Below, in pieces: positions 36,364 to 45,266 of a DNA stretch of 64,000 nucleotides. The stretch is taken from assembly GCA_963826695.1 (NCBI GenBank), contig CAWGXZ010000004.1, forward strand, positions 1,536,468 through 1,600,467, given 5' to 3'. Below the pieces are notes generated by a model. That model was given only the letters and a program-made list of their open reading frames with translations. It was not told the origin of the DNA and did not search any database. The position numbers and the translations under genes are program-made. The DNA comes from CAWGXZ01 sp963826695 (GTDB lineage: Bacteria; Pseudomonadota; Gammaproteobacteria; Burkholderiales; Burkholderiaceae_C). Each line of letters opens with the position of its first letter. Within the stretch, counting starts at the first letter, position 1.

Positions 36364-37338
36364 TCACTTGGGCAGCAGGCCGGCGTGTTCGAGCAGCTTG
36401 CGCTCGTGGACGAACGCGGTGCGCGCGTAGGCCGTGTAGTCCGCCGGCGAGCGGTACCACAGCGTCTGGTTGATCTCGGCGAGGAGCTTGATGTGCTCGG
36501 GGTCGTGGAGCGCCTTCTTGAACGCCTCGTGCAGCTTCGCGATCGTTTCAGGCGGCATGCCTTTCGGGCCGACCAAGCCATATGGGCTTTGGTACACGAT
36601 GTCGAGCCCGAGCTCTCGCGCGGTCGGAACCTTCGGCAGACCGGAATAGCGCTCGGGTTCCCACACCATCAGCATGCGGACTTTGCCGGCCTCAGCCAGC
36701 GGTGTGAACGCGCTGACCGCGTCGGCCTGGAGCATCACCTCGCCCGCCAGCAAGGCACGCGTCGAATCGGCGGCGCCCTTGTACGGGATGTGGTTGAGCT
36801 TCAGCCCAGCTCGAATAGCGATGTCTTCCATCGCGAGGTGCAAGGTTCCGCCGACCCCCGTCGACGCATACGTGAGCTTGCCCGGGTTGGCTCGCGCATA
36901 GCGAGCGACGTCCTCCCAGGTCTTGAATTCCGAGTCGCTGCGCACGGCAACTCCGAGCACATATCCCGACAGGCCGATGATGTAGCTGAAGTCGCGGGTC
37001 GGGTCCCACGCGACGTTCTGCAGGTGCGGGATGCGGAACACGCCGACCGGCGCCTGCGCGATGGTGTAGCCGTCGGCTTTGCCGGCTTGCGCCAAGCTGC
37101 TGGCAGCGAGCGTGCCGGCAGCGCCCGGCTTGCTGTCGACGACGATGGTCTGGCCGAGCGTCTTCGAGGCCAGTTGCGCCAGCAGACGGAACTGCCGATC
37201 GGTCGGCCCCCCGGCGCTGAAGCCGACCTGCAGCACGATCGGCCGGTTCGGGTAGTCGCTCGCCTGCGCCGCGGCCGTGCGAGCGCCGCCGAAGAACAGC
37301 AAGGTCGCGAAAACGGCGGCGAGCAGTCGGGTTGTCAT
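36364..37338 (-). CDS. Bug-family (TTT) substrate-binding protein
   Basis: 324 residues with signal peptide TRLLAAVFATLLFFGGARTAAAQ. Markers: YPNRPIVLQVGFSAGGPTDR, VVDSKPGAAGTLAASSL, YASTGVGGTLHLAMEDI and HIPYKGAADSTRALLAGE. Somewhat divergent from the two other receptors of the cluster, suggesting another ligand. Lies between the acyl-CoA dehydrogenase and the second SDR. Confidence 0.85.
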   Translation of the reverse strand: MTTRLLAAVFATLLFFGGARTAAAQASDYPNRPIVLQVGFSAGGPTDRQFRLLAQLASKTLGQTIVVDSKPGAAGTLAASSLAQAGKADGYTIAQAPVGVFRIPHLQNVAWDPTRDFSYIIGLSGYVLGVAVRSDSEFKTWEDVARYARANPGKLTYASTGVGGTLHLAMEDIAIRAGLKLNHIPYKGAADSTRALLAGEVMLQADAVSAFTPLAEAGKVRMLMVWEPERYSGLPKVPTARELGLDIVYQSPYGLVGPKGMPPETIAKLHEAFKKALHDPEHIKLLAEINQTLWYRSPADYTAYARTAFVHERKLLEHAGLLPK

Positions 37339-37393
37339 GGTGTCTCCTGTGCGGTTGTTAGTCCGCGCGCTCGCGGGTTGGACGGACGCGCCG

Positions 37394-38167
37394 TCAGCAC
37401 ATGAACGCGCCGCCGTTCACGTCGATGCACGCGCCGGTGATGAACGCGGCGTCGTGCGAAGCGAGGAAAGCAACGACGGCGGCGATCTCCTCGGGCGAGG
37501 CGCCGCGGCCGACGGCGGTTCGCGCGCGGATGAGCTCGAGCTTCTCGGGGCTTATCGCGCGTGTCAGCTCGCTGTCGACCAGTCCCGGCGCGACCGAATT
37601 GCATGTCACCCCGACGAGCGCATAGTCGCTCGCGATGGATCGAGTCAGGCCGAGAATGGCCGCCTTCGACGTCATGTAGGCCGGGCCGGCTGCGTTGGCG
37701 ATGGAGCGGCCGGCTCGCGACGACATGTTGACGATCCGGCCCCAGCGCTGCTCGCGCATGTAGGGGATGAAGCGGGCCGCGAGGCGCATCGGCGCCGCGA
37801 CGTTGACGTCCATCACGAACTGCCATTCCTCGCTCGTCACCTGCTCGAGCCCGGCTGCCTTGCCGGCGTGCTTCGGTGACACCGCGGCGTTGTTGACAAG
37901 GATCGAGACGGGTTCCCAGCGATGCCGGATTTGCGCGTCGAGCGCCGCCGGGCTGTCCGGACGTGCGATGTCGAGGGCGATCGCCATCGCACGGTCGGCG
38001 GGCAGCCCCGATACTGCCGTCGCCAGCGCGCCCTCGTCGCGATCGACCAGCGCGACACGGTGACCGGCCTGCAACAGCCGCGTTGCGGTTGCGAGGCCGA
38101 TACCGCGGGCGGCGCCGGTGACGACCGCCGTTCGCGGGGTGTCGAGCTTCAATCCGATGTCGCTCAT
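37394..38167 (-). CDS. Short-chain dehydrogenase/reductase ending GGAFMC
   Basis: 257-residue classical SDR: VTGAARGIGLATA, ILVNNAAVSPKH, VNMSSRAGR and AYMTSKAAILGLTR (Tyr/Lys), and final VNGGAFMC. It is a paralogue of the SDR at 33355-34125, and the two probably act on related hydroxy intermediates. The ATG overlaps the stop of the acyl-CoA synthetase gene by four bases (ATGA), so they are translationally coupled. Confidence 0.85.
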   Translation of the reverse strand: MSDIGLKLDTPRTAVVTGAARGIGLATATRLLQAGHRVALVDRDEGALATAVSGLPADRAMAIALDIARPDSPAALDAQIRHRWEPVSILVNNAAVSPKHAGKAAGLEQVTSEEWQFVMDVNVAAPMRLAARFIPYMREQRWGRIVNMSSRAGRSIANAAGPAYMTSKAAILGLTRSIASDYALVGVTCNSVAPGLVDSELTRAISPEKLELIRARTAVGRGASPEEIAAVVAFLASHDAAFITGACIDVNGGAFMC

Positions 38168-40362
38168 GCTTGCTGCTCTGCCGTTGCGTGGGCGCGAGTG
38201 CTTGCCGCGTCGATGGTCACCAGGAGCGCATCGAGCGCAACTGCGCCGCCAGCCGCCGCGCGAACTAGCAAGGGGTTGATCTCGAGTTCCTGGCAGGTCG
38301 GCCCGAGTGCCAGCGCAGCCTTCGAGACTGCGGCGATGGCACGGCATGCCGCGTCGATGTCCGCTGCGGGCTTGCCGCGGAAGCCGGTCATCAGCCGGTA
38401 GGCATGCAGCTCCTCGAGCATCTCGCCCGCCATGGCTTCATCGACCGGCAACAGTCGATGCGTCACGTCCCGGAACAGCTCGGTGAAGATGCCGCCGAGG
38501 CCGACCGTCATCGACAAGCCGAACACCGGATCGCGCGTGACGCCGACGATCAACTCGCAGACGCCGCTTTCCATCTTCTGCAGCAGCACGCCGTTGACCC
38601 GCGCGTCGGGCTGGCTGCGTCGCGCGCCGGCGGTGACCGCCGCATAGGCTTCGCGCACTTGCGCTTCGCCCTCGACGTTCAGGCGAACGCCGCCCGCTTC
38701 GGTCTTGTGCGGGATGTCGGGGCTCAGGATCTTCACCGCGACGGGCCCGTCGTTGCGCTCGGCCCAGCGAACGGCCTCGTCCGCCGAGGCGGCCACCGCT
38801 TCGTCACCCAACGGCACACCGTATTGCGACAGCCAGCGCTTGGTCTGGTGTTCGTCCATCGAGCCGAGGTCCCGCGGGCCCGCCACCGGATAGGGCGGGG
38901 GCTGTTGGGGCACGCTCCAGCGGTGCTCGCCGACGGCGGCAGCGCGCCACTTCAGGTAGGTGCCCAAGGCTTCGGTGCAGCGTCCGATGTCGGTGAAGAC
39001 GGGTATTCCCGCCGCCTCCAGCGCGCCACGCTCGCGCGCCTTGCCGCTGTCAATGGCGACGATCAGGCGTCCGGTCTTGCGGGCGACAGCGATCGTCTCG
39101 CCGGCGATGCGGTCGAGCATGAAACCGGTGGCGTAGAGCAGCACCACGTCGACCGCGCCGGTCTCGGCGAGTGCGCCGACGACGGCGGTCGCGACGCCTT
39201 GGCGATTGAAGATCTGCGCCGTGAGGTCGATCGGGTTGGCCAGCATCCCGATCGTCGGCACCTCTGCCCTCACGTGCGCCTGCAATGCCTCGGGGAGCGT
39301 CGGCACCTCGAGCCCTTCGGCCACCAGCAGGTCGGTCAGCAAGGCACCCACCGCGCCCGAGATCGACGCGACCGCGACGCGAATACTGGCGCTGCGGTCC
39401 TTGAAGCGTGCGAGATAGGCGATGTCGACGAGGTGCGACGGATGCCGGGCGCGCATCACGCCAAGCTGGCGAAAGGCAGCGTGGTACGTGGCCTGGTTGC
39501 CGGACAACGCGGCCGTATGCGAAAGCGCTGCCTGCGCACCCTTCTCGCTGTCGCCGACCTTCATCACGATCAGGGCCTTGTCGCGTTCGCGGAAGCGCTG
39601 CGCGACATCGAGGAATCTCGCGCCGTCGCGCAGCCCTTCGATATAGCCGATCACCGTCTGCGTCTCCGGATCGTCGGCGAGGTACGAGAGGTACTCCGAG
39701 AACTCGAGGCAGGCCTCGTTACCGGTGTTGATGAAGTGCTTGAACGGGACGCCTCGTTCGCAGCCGAGCGCGTACAAGATCGCGCAGAGGTTTCCGCTCT
39801 GCGTGACGACGGCGGCGCGCCCCCACGGCGGCGACCCTTCGCCTTCGGGTGGCGGCGGGTAGTCCTTGAATAGCGTCGCGAACGCCGTGATGGCGCGCGT
39901 GCTCAGGTTGGCGTGGCCCATGCAATTCGGGCCGCTGATCACCATGCCGGTTGCGGTGGCGAAGCGAACGAGCTCGTCCTGCAATGCGGCCCCGGCCGCG
40001 CTCTCCTCGGCGAATCCCGACGCGTAGACGATCGCCGTCGTGACGCCCTTGGCATGGCAACGTTCCAGGCTGCCAAGCACGCTTGACGCGGCGACGGACA
40101 GGACCACGAGATCGGGCGTCTTTGGCAGCGCTTCGATGTCGGGGTAGCACGGCAGGCCGAACAGCTCCTGGTACTTCGGATTGACCGGATAGATGGCGCC
40201 GCGAAAGCCGAAGTCGACCAGGTGATCGAGTGCGATTCCGCCGATGCGGCGAGGGTCTTGCGTCGCGCCGACGATCGCGATCGAGGTCGGGTCGAACAGC
40301 CTGCGCATGGCATCGCTGGGCTGTCCTGTCGCTGACCACGGGGTCGCCGCATCAACCTGCAC
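38164..40362 (-). CDS. NDP-forming acyl-CoA synthetase (acetate--CoA ligase family)
   Basis: 732 residues: CoA-binding domain (IAIVGATQDPRRIGGI), ligase domains with the phospho-His region ALSHTAALSGNQATYHAAFRQLG, then a C-terminal ATP-grasp domain (VKILSPDIPHKTEAGGVRLN, LGLGGIFTELFRD in pattern, ELEINPLLV). It activates a carboxylic acid to its CoA ester with ATP to ADP, or runs in reverse to conserve energy. This is the natural entry step for the acid taken up by the Bug receptors. It overlaps the crotonase gene upstream by 11 bases. Confidence 0.85.
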   Translation of the reverse strand: MQVDAATPWSATGQPSDAMRRLFDPTSIAIVGATQDPRRIGGIALDHLVDFGFRGAIYPVNPKYQELFGLPCYPDIEALPKTPDLVVLSVAASSVLGSLERCHAKGVTTAIVYASGFAEESAAGAALQDELVRFATATGMVISGPNCMGHANLSTRAITAFATLFKDYPPPPEGEGSPPWGRAAVVTQSGNLCAILYALGCERGVPFKHFINTGNEACLEFSEYLSYLADDPETQTVIGYIEGLRDGARFLDVAQRFRERDKALIVMKVGDSEKGAQAALSHTAALSGNQATYHAAFRQLGVMRARHPSHLVDIAYLARFKDRSASIRVAVASISGAVGALLTDLLVAEGLEVPTLPEALQAHVRAEVPTIGMLANPIDLTAQIFNRQGVATAVVGALAETGAVDVVLLYATGFMLDRIAGETIAVARKTGRLIVAIDSGKARERGALEAAGIPVFTDIGRCTEALGTYLKWRAAAVGEHRWSVPQQPPPYPVAGPRDLGSMDEHQTKRWLSQYGVPLGDEAVAASADEAVRWAERNDGPVAVKILSPDIPHKTEAGGVRLNVEGEAQVREAYAAVTAGARRSQPDARVNGVLLQKMESGVCELIVGVTRDPVFGLSMTVGLGGIFTELFRDVTHRLLPVDEAMAGEMLEELHAYRLMTGFRGKPAADIDAACRAIAAVSKAALALGPTCQELEINPLLVRAAAGGAVALDALLVTIDAASTRAHATAEQQA

Positions 40363-41167
40363 GGTCAGCTCCGGCGGCGTTTTTGTTGCTCGCGATCACC
40401 GCCGCGAGTCCGGCGTCGCGGATCTTCGCGAACTCCGACGACGCATGCGTCAGCTGGTGCGTGTCGAAGTGCGCCTGCACGGCGTTGAGAAAGCCCTGGA
40501 TGTCGTACGTGCGGTTCAACGACTTCTTCAGCGATCGCATCGCGAACGGCGGCGCGCCGGCGACGCGCTGTGCGAGCTCCATCGTGCGATCGTCGAGCTC
40601 GGCGCCGGGGTACACCCGGTTGACCATGCCGACTCGATAACCTTCCTGAGCGCTGATGCGCTCGCCGGTCAGCAGGAATTCCTTCGCGTGCCGAAGGCCC
40701 ATGACCCAGGGCTGGAACAGCACCTCGGTACCGGCCAGACCCATCGAGAACGTCACCGGATCCCAGAACCACGCGTCGTCGGCGGCCACGAGCAGGTCGC
40801 ACATGTTGGCGAGCATGAAGCCGCCCGCGACACAGGCGCCCTGCACCTGCGTGATCGTCGGTTTCGGGCAGCGCCAGATGTTCAGGCAGTAGTCGAGGTA
40901 GTGCGCTTCCTCGTAGCGCGAGCGTTCCTCGGATGAGAACGCAGAGCGCTTCTCCTGCCCTTCCTTCAGGTCGTGCCCGGCCGAGAAGTGCTTGCCCTTG
41001 CCGGCGAGAACGATCGCACGCACGCCATCGTCGTTACCCGCCGCGCTGATCGCGTGGTCGAGTTCATGAAGCATCTGCAGTGTCTGCGCGTTGGCGGTGC
41101 CGCCGCGGTTGAGCCAGATCCGGCGCACGGCGTCCTGGTTCTCGATGAGAAGCGTCTCGTACTCCAT
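40352..41167 (-). CDS. Enoyl-CoA hydratase/isomerase family protein
   Basis: 271-residue crotonase-fold enzyme. Oxyanion-hole motifs GKHFSAGHDLKEG and VQGACVAGGFMLANMCDLLVA. The active-site loop (DPVTFSMGLAGTEVLFQPWV) departs from standard hydratases, lacking the usual pair of Glu, so it may be a hydrolase, lyase or isomerase. It is the first gene of the long leftward operon, divergent from the IclR gene. MEYE (41167) is chosen; an in-frame ATG 30 bases upstream is possible. Confidence 0.82.
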   Translation of the reverse strand: MEYETLLIENQDAVRRIWLNRGGTANAQTLQMLHELDHAISAAGNDDGVRAIVLAGKGKHFSAGHDLKEGQEKRSAFSSEERSRYEEAHYLDYCLNIWRCPKPTITQVQGACVAGGFMLANMCDLLVAADDAWFWDPVTFSMGLAGTEVLFQPWVMGLRHAKEFLLTGERISAQEGYRVGMVNRVYPGAELDDRTMELAQRVAGAPPFAMRSLKKSLNRTYDIQGFLNAVQAHFDTHQLTHASSEFAKIRDAGLAAVIASNKNAAGADRAG

Positions 41168-41262
41168 CGACTTTCCCTTGAGCCGCGGTTGCGACATTGA
41201 ATGGCGAAGCGTAGATTCCGCTTGTCCAGTAGTCACACACAATCGCCAAATACGTCCACCAT

Positions 41263-42126
41263 ATGAACAAACAAGGGAAAACACTGACTGCCGGCGATGC
41301 GCCGGCAGCAGCGGCGTTGGCGATTTCAGTCGAGCCAAGCAAGGCTTCGCCACCACGCCGCGCTGAGCGCAAGCCAGGTGGTGCTCAGACCGTCCTGCGG
41401 GCGCTGGAGATTCTTCGGCTGCTGGCAAGGCAGCACGATGCGGGCTCGGAGTTGTCCGAGCTGATCATGGCCACCGGACTCGAGCGCACCACCGCATATC
41501 GGCTCGCCTCGACGCTGGTGCAGTCGGGCTTCGCCGAGCGCGACGCGCGCAAGCGGTACCGGCTTGGAATCGAATCGATGCAGCTCGGACTCGCGGCGAT
41601 GAGCCGCGCGCCGGTCCTCGATGCGTGCCGCCCGGCGATGCAGGCTATCGCGCGACAGACCGAGGACACCGTGTACCTGGTCGTCCGCAACGGCGACTAT
41701 GTGCACGCGCTGCATCGCGTGGAGGGCGCGTTCCCGATCAGGACCTTGACCACCATCGTCGGCAGCCTGCGCCCCCTCGGCCTAGGCACCGGAGGCCAGG
41801 CGCTCCTGGCGATGTTGCCCGACGAGGAAATCGAGGCGTTGCACAAACGACATGCAAAAGAATTCGAACTACGGGGGTTGTCCTCTCTAAAACTACATCA
41901 GGCCATGCAGCGCACGCGGCGCGCCGGCCACTCGGACACCGACGGCATCGTCACGCCGGGCGTCGGCGGCGTCGGCGTCGCTTTCGCGACCACGGCAGAC
42001 AGCCATGCGGCGATCAGCGTCGCCGCAATCGAGCAAAGAATGACGAGCGAGCGCCGCGCCTGGATTGCGCGGGTGATCGCGCAGGAGGTGAAGCGGATCG
42101 GGTTCACGCCGGTGGAATGGCGCTGA
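41263..42126 (+). CDS. IclR-family transcriptional regulator
   Basis: 287 residues. N-terminal winged helix (LRALEILRLLARQHDAGSEL..., TTAYRLASTLVQSGFAERD) and C-terminal effector domain (QTEDTVYLVVRNGDYVHALHRVEG, PLGLGTGGQALLA). It lies between the long leftward catabolic operon and a rightward crotonase gene and most likely controls both, sensing a pathway carboxylate. The 95-base gap to the leftward operon contains a spaced TGGCGA/TCGCCA dyad that could be its site. Confidence 0.87.
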   Translation: MNKQGKTLTAGDAPAAAALAISVEPSKASPPRRAERKPGGAQTVLRALEILRLLARQHDAGSELSELIMATGLERTTAYRLASTLVQSGFAERDARKRYRLGIESMQLGLAAMSRAPVLDACRPAMQAIARQTEDTVYLVVRNGDYVHALHRVEGAFPIRTLTTIVGSLRPLGLGTGGQALLAMLPDEEIEALHKRHAKEFELRGLSSLKLHQAMQRTRRAGHSDTDGIVTPGVGGVGVAFATTADSHAAISVAAIEQRMTSERRAWIARVIAQEVKRIGFTPVEWR

Positions 42127-42176
42127 GCGCTCCGCCGGACTTCTGCGGGAGCGGCGACCGTGCTGCCTAGAATCTA

Positions 42177-42191
42177 ATTGGCCCAACCAAT
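42177..42191. promoter_or_regulatory. ATTGG-N5-CCAAT palindrome before a crotonase gene
   Basis: A perfect 5-base dyad (ATTGG, spacer CCCAA, CCAAT) sits immediately upstream of the ribosome-binding site of the downstream gene, where a repressor would block transcription. IclR binding is a guess from proximity. Confidence 0.3.
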
Positions 42192-42201
42192 GGAGCCAAC
42201 T

Positions 42202-43005
42202 ATGCCCTACCCCGATTTGCCGCACGCTAATCAAGGCCCCGTGCTGGCCTGGCGCAATGGCGCTGTCGCGCACCTCCGGTTCAATCGGCCGCAGGCACTG
42301 AATGCGATCGACGTATCAACGGCAGCCGCGTTCCGCGACGCGTGCGCCGCCATCGCCGACGACCGGCAGATCCGCGCCGTCGTCGTAAGCGGCGAGGGAC
42401 GTGCCTTCACCGCCGGTGGAGACGTCGCGGCAATGCGCGAGGCGCCGGTGCCGGTATCTGGGGCGATCATCGAATGCATCCACGCCGGCATCGAAGTCCT
42501 CGCCGGCCTCGATGCGCCGGTGATCGCCGGCTTGCAGGGAATGGTCGCCGGAGGCGGTTTGGGTCTCGCTCTGGCGTGCGATCTTGCAATCGCCGCCGAA
42601 GGCACCCGATTCTCGATCGCCTACCCGACGATCGGCGCGAGCGCCGACTGCGGGACGACGTGGGCGTTGCCGCGGCTTGTCGGACTGCGCACTGCCATGC
42701 GCATCGCGTTGCTGGCGGAGCCGTTCGATGCCGAGCAGGCGCTGCGTTGGGGCATCGTCAACGAGGTCGTTCCGGCCGACGACCTGCAGGCGTGCACCGA
42801 CGCTTGGGCGCAGCGCCTCGCGCAAGGTGCGACTCTCGCAATCGGCCGCATCAAGCACCTGCTGCGCAGCTCTTCGGAACGAACGCTGCCTGCGCAGCTG
42901 ACGGCAGAGGCCGATGCCTTCCGCACCTGCGCAGCGAGCGCCGACTTTGCCGAAGGCGTGGCAGCGTTCCTGGGCAAGCGGCGGCCGTGGTTCGAGGGCA
43001 GATGA
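42202..43005 (+). CDS. Enoyl-CoA hydratase/isomerase family protein
   Basis: 267 residues from the ATG at 42202, favoured because GGAG lies six bases before it (an ATG at 42190 is also in frame). Crotonase motifs: GEGRAFTAGGDVAAM and LQGMVAGGGLGLALACDLAIAAEG (oxyanion hole). IAYPTIGASADCGTTWALPRLVGLR lacks a clear Glu pair, suggesting isomerase or another crotonase activity. Its stop overlaps the next start (ATGA). Confidence 0.82.
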   Translation: MPYPDLPHANQGPVLAWRNGAVAHLRFNRPQALNAIDVSTAAAFRDACAAIADDRQIRAVVVSGEGRAFTAGGDVAAMREAPVPVSGAIIECIHAGIEVLAGLDAPVIAGLQGMVAGGGLGLALACDLAIAAEGTRFSIAYPTIGASADCGTTWALPRLVGLRTAMRIALLAEPFDAEQALRWGIVNEVVPADDLQACTDAWAQRLAQGATLAIGRIKHLLRSSSERTLPAQLTAEADAFRTCAASADFAEGVAAFLGKRRPWFEGR

Positions 43006-43406
43006 AACGCCAGTCGGCCGTCGGGGACCGACATCATTGCGGCATCGCCTGTGCAGCGCCTGTCGGCGGTGCTGGACCGTGACGACTCGCCACCACGCGA
43101 CGGCGACGCGCTGCCCCGATCTGGCACTGGTTGTACTTCCTCCCGCGGCCGCGCCAATCCCAGCTCGGGGACGATGGACACGCTGCGCGCGGCGGCTTTC
43201 TGCCGCCGGTGCCGTTGCCGCGGCGCATGTGGGCGGCCAGCCGCATCGAGTTCGTGCGCCCACTTCGCATCGGCGAGACGGTCACGAGAACGAGCCGGAT
43301 TGCGGACGTCAGCGGCAAGGGCGGCCGGTCGGGTCCGCTGGTATTCGTCAGCATCCGGCATGAGAAGTTGACGCTCGTGAGTGACCGCAACTGGCCGGGA
43401 GCGTGA
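43002..43406 (+). pseudogene. FAS1-like/MaoC-type dehydratase, C-terminally truncated and frameshifted
   Basis: Matches the N-terminal hot-dog domain of mesaconyl-C4/itaconyl-CoA-type hydratases: TDIIAASPVQRLSAVLDRDD, WHWLYFLP, GGFLPPVPLPRRMWAASRIEF, GGRSGPLVFVSIRHE. Two one-base indels (an extra G near 43026 and a missing C near 43115) break the frame. After RHE the sequence leaves the family and stops 13 residues later. The second hot-dog domain is absent from the window. Truncation exactly where the MBL/conjugation region begins suggests that the mobile element inserted here or deleted the 3' half. Confidence 0.65.
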
Positions 43407-43524
43407 ATCCAGGGCTGTGCCGGTAAGCTGACTGTCAAGGTAGGGGGTGGTCAACGGCAAGGTCGGGGTTGCTAAGGCCCCCGGCCCTACGATCCTACGA
43501 TCGCTGAACTTTTGCGGACCAACG

Positions 43525-44598
43525 ATGGCTATCCCAGCGATCACCGTCGAGGCACTTCCCGCGGGCTATGGCGACTGCCTACTGATCTCCTGCCCGGTGG
43601 GCCGACGCACTTGGCGGCTTCTCATCGATACCGGTCCCGACGAGTGTCTCCCCACGCTGGTGGATCGCTTGAAGGCGATTCCCTTGACCGCGCACGGCCG
43701 GCGCCGGATTGACCTCGCCGTCATCAGCCACATCGACCACGATCACATCGGCGGCGCAGCCAAGCTCTTTGCAGACGCGTCGCTGAAGCTGGAGTTCGGG
43801 GACATCTGGTTCAACGCCCCAGGCCGACCGGTGAGCCGAGGCGTCAGGGAGGGGGTCGGGCTTGCGGCGGTACTAGGGACTGCCGCCCGCGACCTCCCCT
43901 GGAACCTCGCCTTTGGAGGGCGAGATGGGGTGACCGGCCCCGAGCTGTTCGTCGAGACGCCGCGCAAGCGGGGGGAGCCGCGGATCACGCTGCTGTCGCC
44001 GACCCGCCAAACGCTCGACGAGCTCTACCGGGTGTGGGCAAGGGAACTCCCGAAGGTGAAGGTCCCCGCAGAGGCGGAGCCCCTGGCTACGGCACGAAGC
44101 AGCCTGGACGTCGAGGCACTCGCCCACCGCGTCACGCCTGAAGATCGAGCGCCGGCCAATGGGTCCAGCATCGCGTTTCTGCTCGAGCATCGGGGGGCAG
44201 CGGCGCTCTTGACCGCGGATGCCTTCCCGACTGTCCTTCAGCGCGCACTGGCCGCACTGGCCGCCAGCCGACGCCAACCACTGCCCTGGACGCTTGATCT
44301 CATCAAGCTCAGCCATCACGGCAGCAGGGCGAACACCACGACCAAGCTGCTGGAGACCGTGCGAGCTCATCACGCCCTGGTCAGCACGAACGGCGCGATC
44401 TTCGGCCACCCGGATCAGGAAGGGATCGCGCGCGTGATCGCCGGCGGCGCGCCCGGCTGCGAAGTCTGGTTCAACTTCAGGACGCCGCGGACCGAAGTCT
44501 GGGCCAGTGAATCACTGCAGTCGCGCTATGCCTATGTCGCGCGGTTTCCAGCTGCTGCTGGCGCCATCACGACGATCCACCTGTCCGCTAAGGCATAG
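43525..44598 (+). CDS. MBL-fold metallohydrolase (ComEC-like hydrolase type)
   Basis: 357 residues from the ATG at 43525. Metallo-beta-lactamase fold: GYGDCLLI at the start, metal motif VISHIDHDHIGGA (HxHxDH pattern), SSIAFLLEHRGAAALLTADAF and IKLSHHGSRANTT for the later His/Asp ligands, and ALVSTNG. This architecture (no membrane part) resembles ComEC-type MBL nucleases or hydrolases that are frequent in bacterial defence islands. It is the first intact gene after the truncated dehydratase. Nuclease or nucleotide-hydrolase activity is inferred. Confidence 0.75.
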   Translation: MAIPAITVEALPAGYGDCLLISCPVGRRTWRLLIDTGPDECLPTLVDRLKAIPLTAHGRRRIDLAVISHIDHDHIGGAAKLFADASLKLEFGDIWFNAPGRPVSRGVREGVGLAAVLGTAARDLPWNLAFGGRDGVTGPELFVETPRKRGEPRITLLSPTRQTLDELYRVWARELPKVKVPAEAEPLATARSSLDVEALAHRVTPEDRAPANGSSIAFLLEHRGAAALLTADAFPTVLQRALAALAASRRQPLPWTLDLIKLSHHGSRANTTTKLLETVRAHHALVSTNGAIFGHPDQEGIARVIAGGAPGCEVWFNFRTPRTEVWASESLQSRYAYVARFPAAAGAITTIHLSAKA

Positions 44599-44615
44599 GT
44601 TGAACTGTGCCGGGC

Positions 44616-44780
44616 ATGATCGTTTCCTTTGGACGCAAGTGGATGCCATGCGGGCCACACCCAAGGAACAGAATGACGCCCCGCAGGTCGGATGGACCCG
44701 ACTGGGGCGGCCAGCCGTTCTTTCCCGGGCCAAAGTGCGTCAAATGCAAGAAGGGCGTTGCCGAAGCGGCCTTGGCATAG
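44616..44780 (+). CDS. Possible small zinc-ribbon protein, interrupted by TAG
   Basis: A 54-codon frame starting 18 bases after the MBL stop. It ends DWGGQPFFPGPKCVKCKKGV (a CxxC knuckle) before a TAG at 44778. The same frame continues after the TAG with INAVVWVCPNCA and a second stop, giving the second CxxC needed for a zinc ribbon. So either the TAG is a nonsense mutation or this is chance. I do not recognise the family. A partner role to the MBL protein is speculative. Confidence 0.3.
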   Translation: MIVSFGRKWMPCGPHPRNRMTPRRSDGPDWGGQPFFPGPKCVKCKKGVAEAALA

Positions 44781-44899
44781 ATCAACGCAGTCGTGTGGGT
44801 CTGCCCCAACTGCGCGTAGAGGGAGGCATCTCGAACTGGCAGGGCAGCCTCTGGGATCTCCGGCCCGCTGACGTTAGGCTGACCAGAACGGCGGATCCG

Positions 44900-45112
44900 A
44901 TGAAGTTGTCGTCGAAACTATTCCTGTTATCTGCTGACAACACGCTGCACGCGCTGGCCAGCGCCGCCTTCATGCGCATGCTTCGGCAGGGAGACTTGGC
45001 TCGTGTACCCGACTTTGCTGGACAGCGTGTGCGCCAAGCCAGCCTCGTAGTCCAAGTGGTCGACGGCACGCCGTTGCGCATGGTGAGCTCGACTTTACAG
45101 ATCACCAGATGA
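44900..45112 (+). CDS. Hypothetical protein, 70 residues
   Basis: MKLSSKLFLLSADNTLHALA, then AFMRMLRQGDLARVPDFAGQRVRQASLVVQVVDGTPLRMV. Soluble, alpha/beta in pattern. I have a weak memory of similar small proteins near partition genes of mobile elements, but cannot name one. The C-terminus may be cut short by an indel, since homologues, as I recall them, run longer. A GGCGGA-like site precedes the ATG. Confidence 0.4.
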   Translation: MKLSSKLFLLSADNTLHALASAAFMRMLRQGDLARVPDFAGQRVRQASLVVQVVDGTPLRMVSSTLQITR

Positions 45113-45266
45113 GCGGCTGCACCGGCCTGACGGCTGCGGTGCGAAGCGCGCGCTACACCAGAACTTCGCGCTGCCGAAGCACTGCGAATCGGTTCGCGCA
45201 TCGAGCCGACCCGTTGGTTTGCGCAGACGCTCCAATATGCGGGGCATCGAGGTTTCTTCGAAGCGC

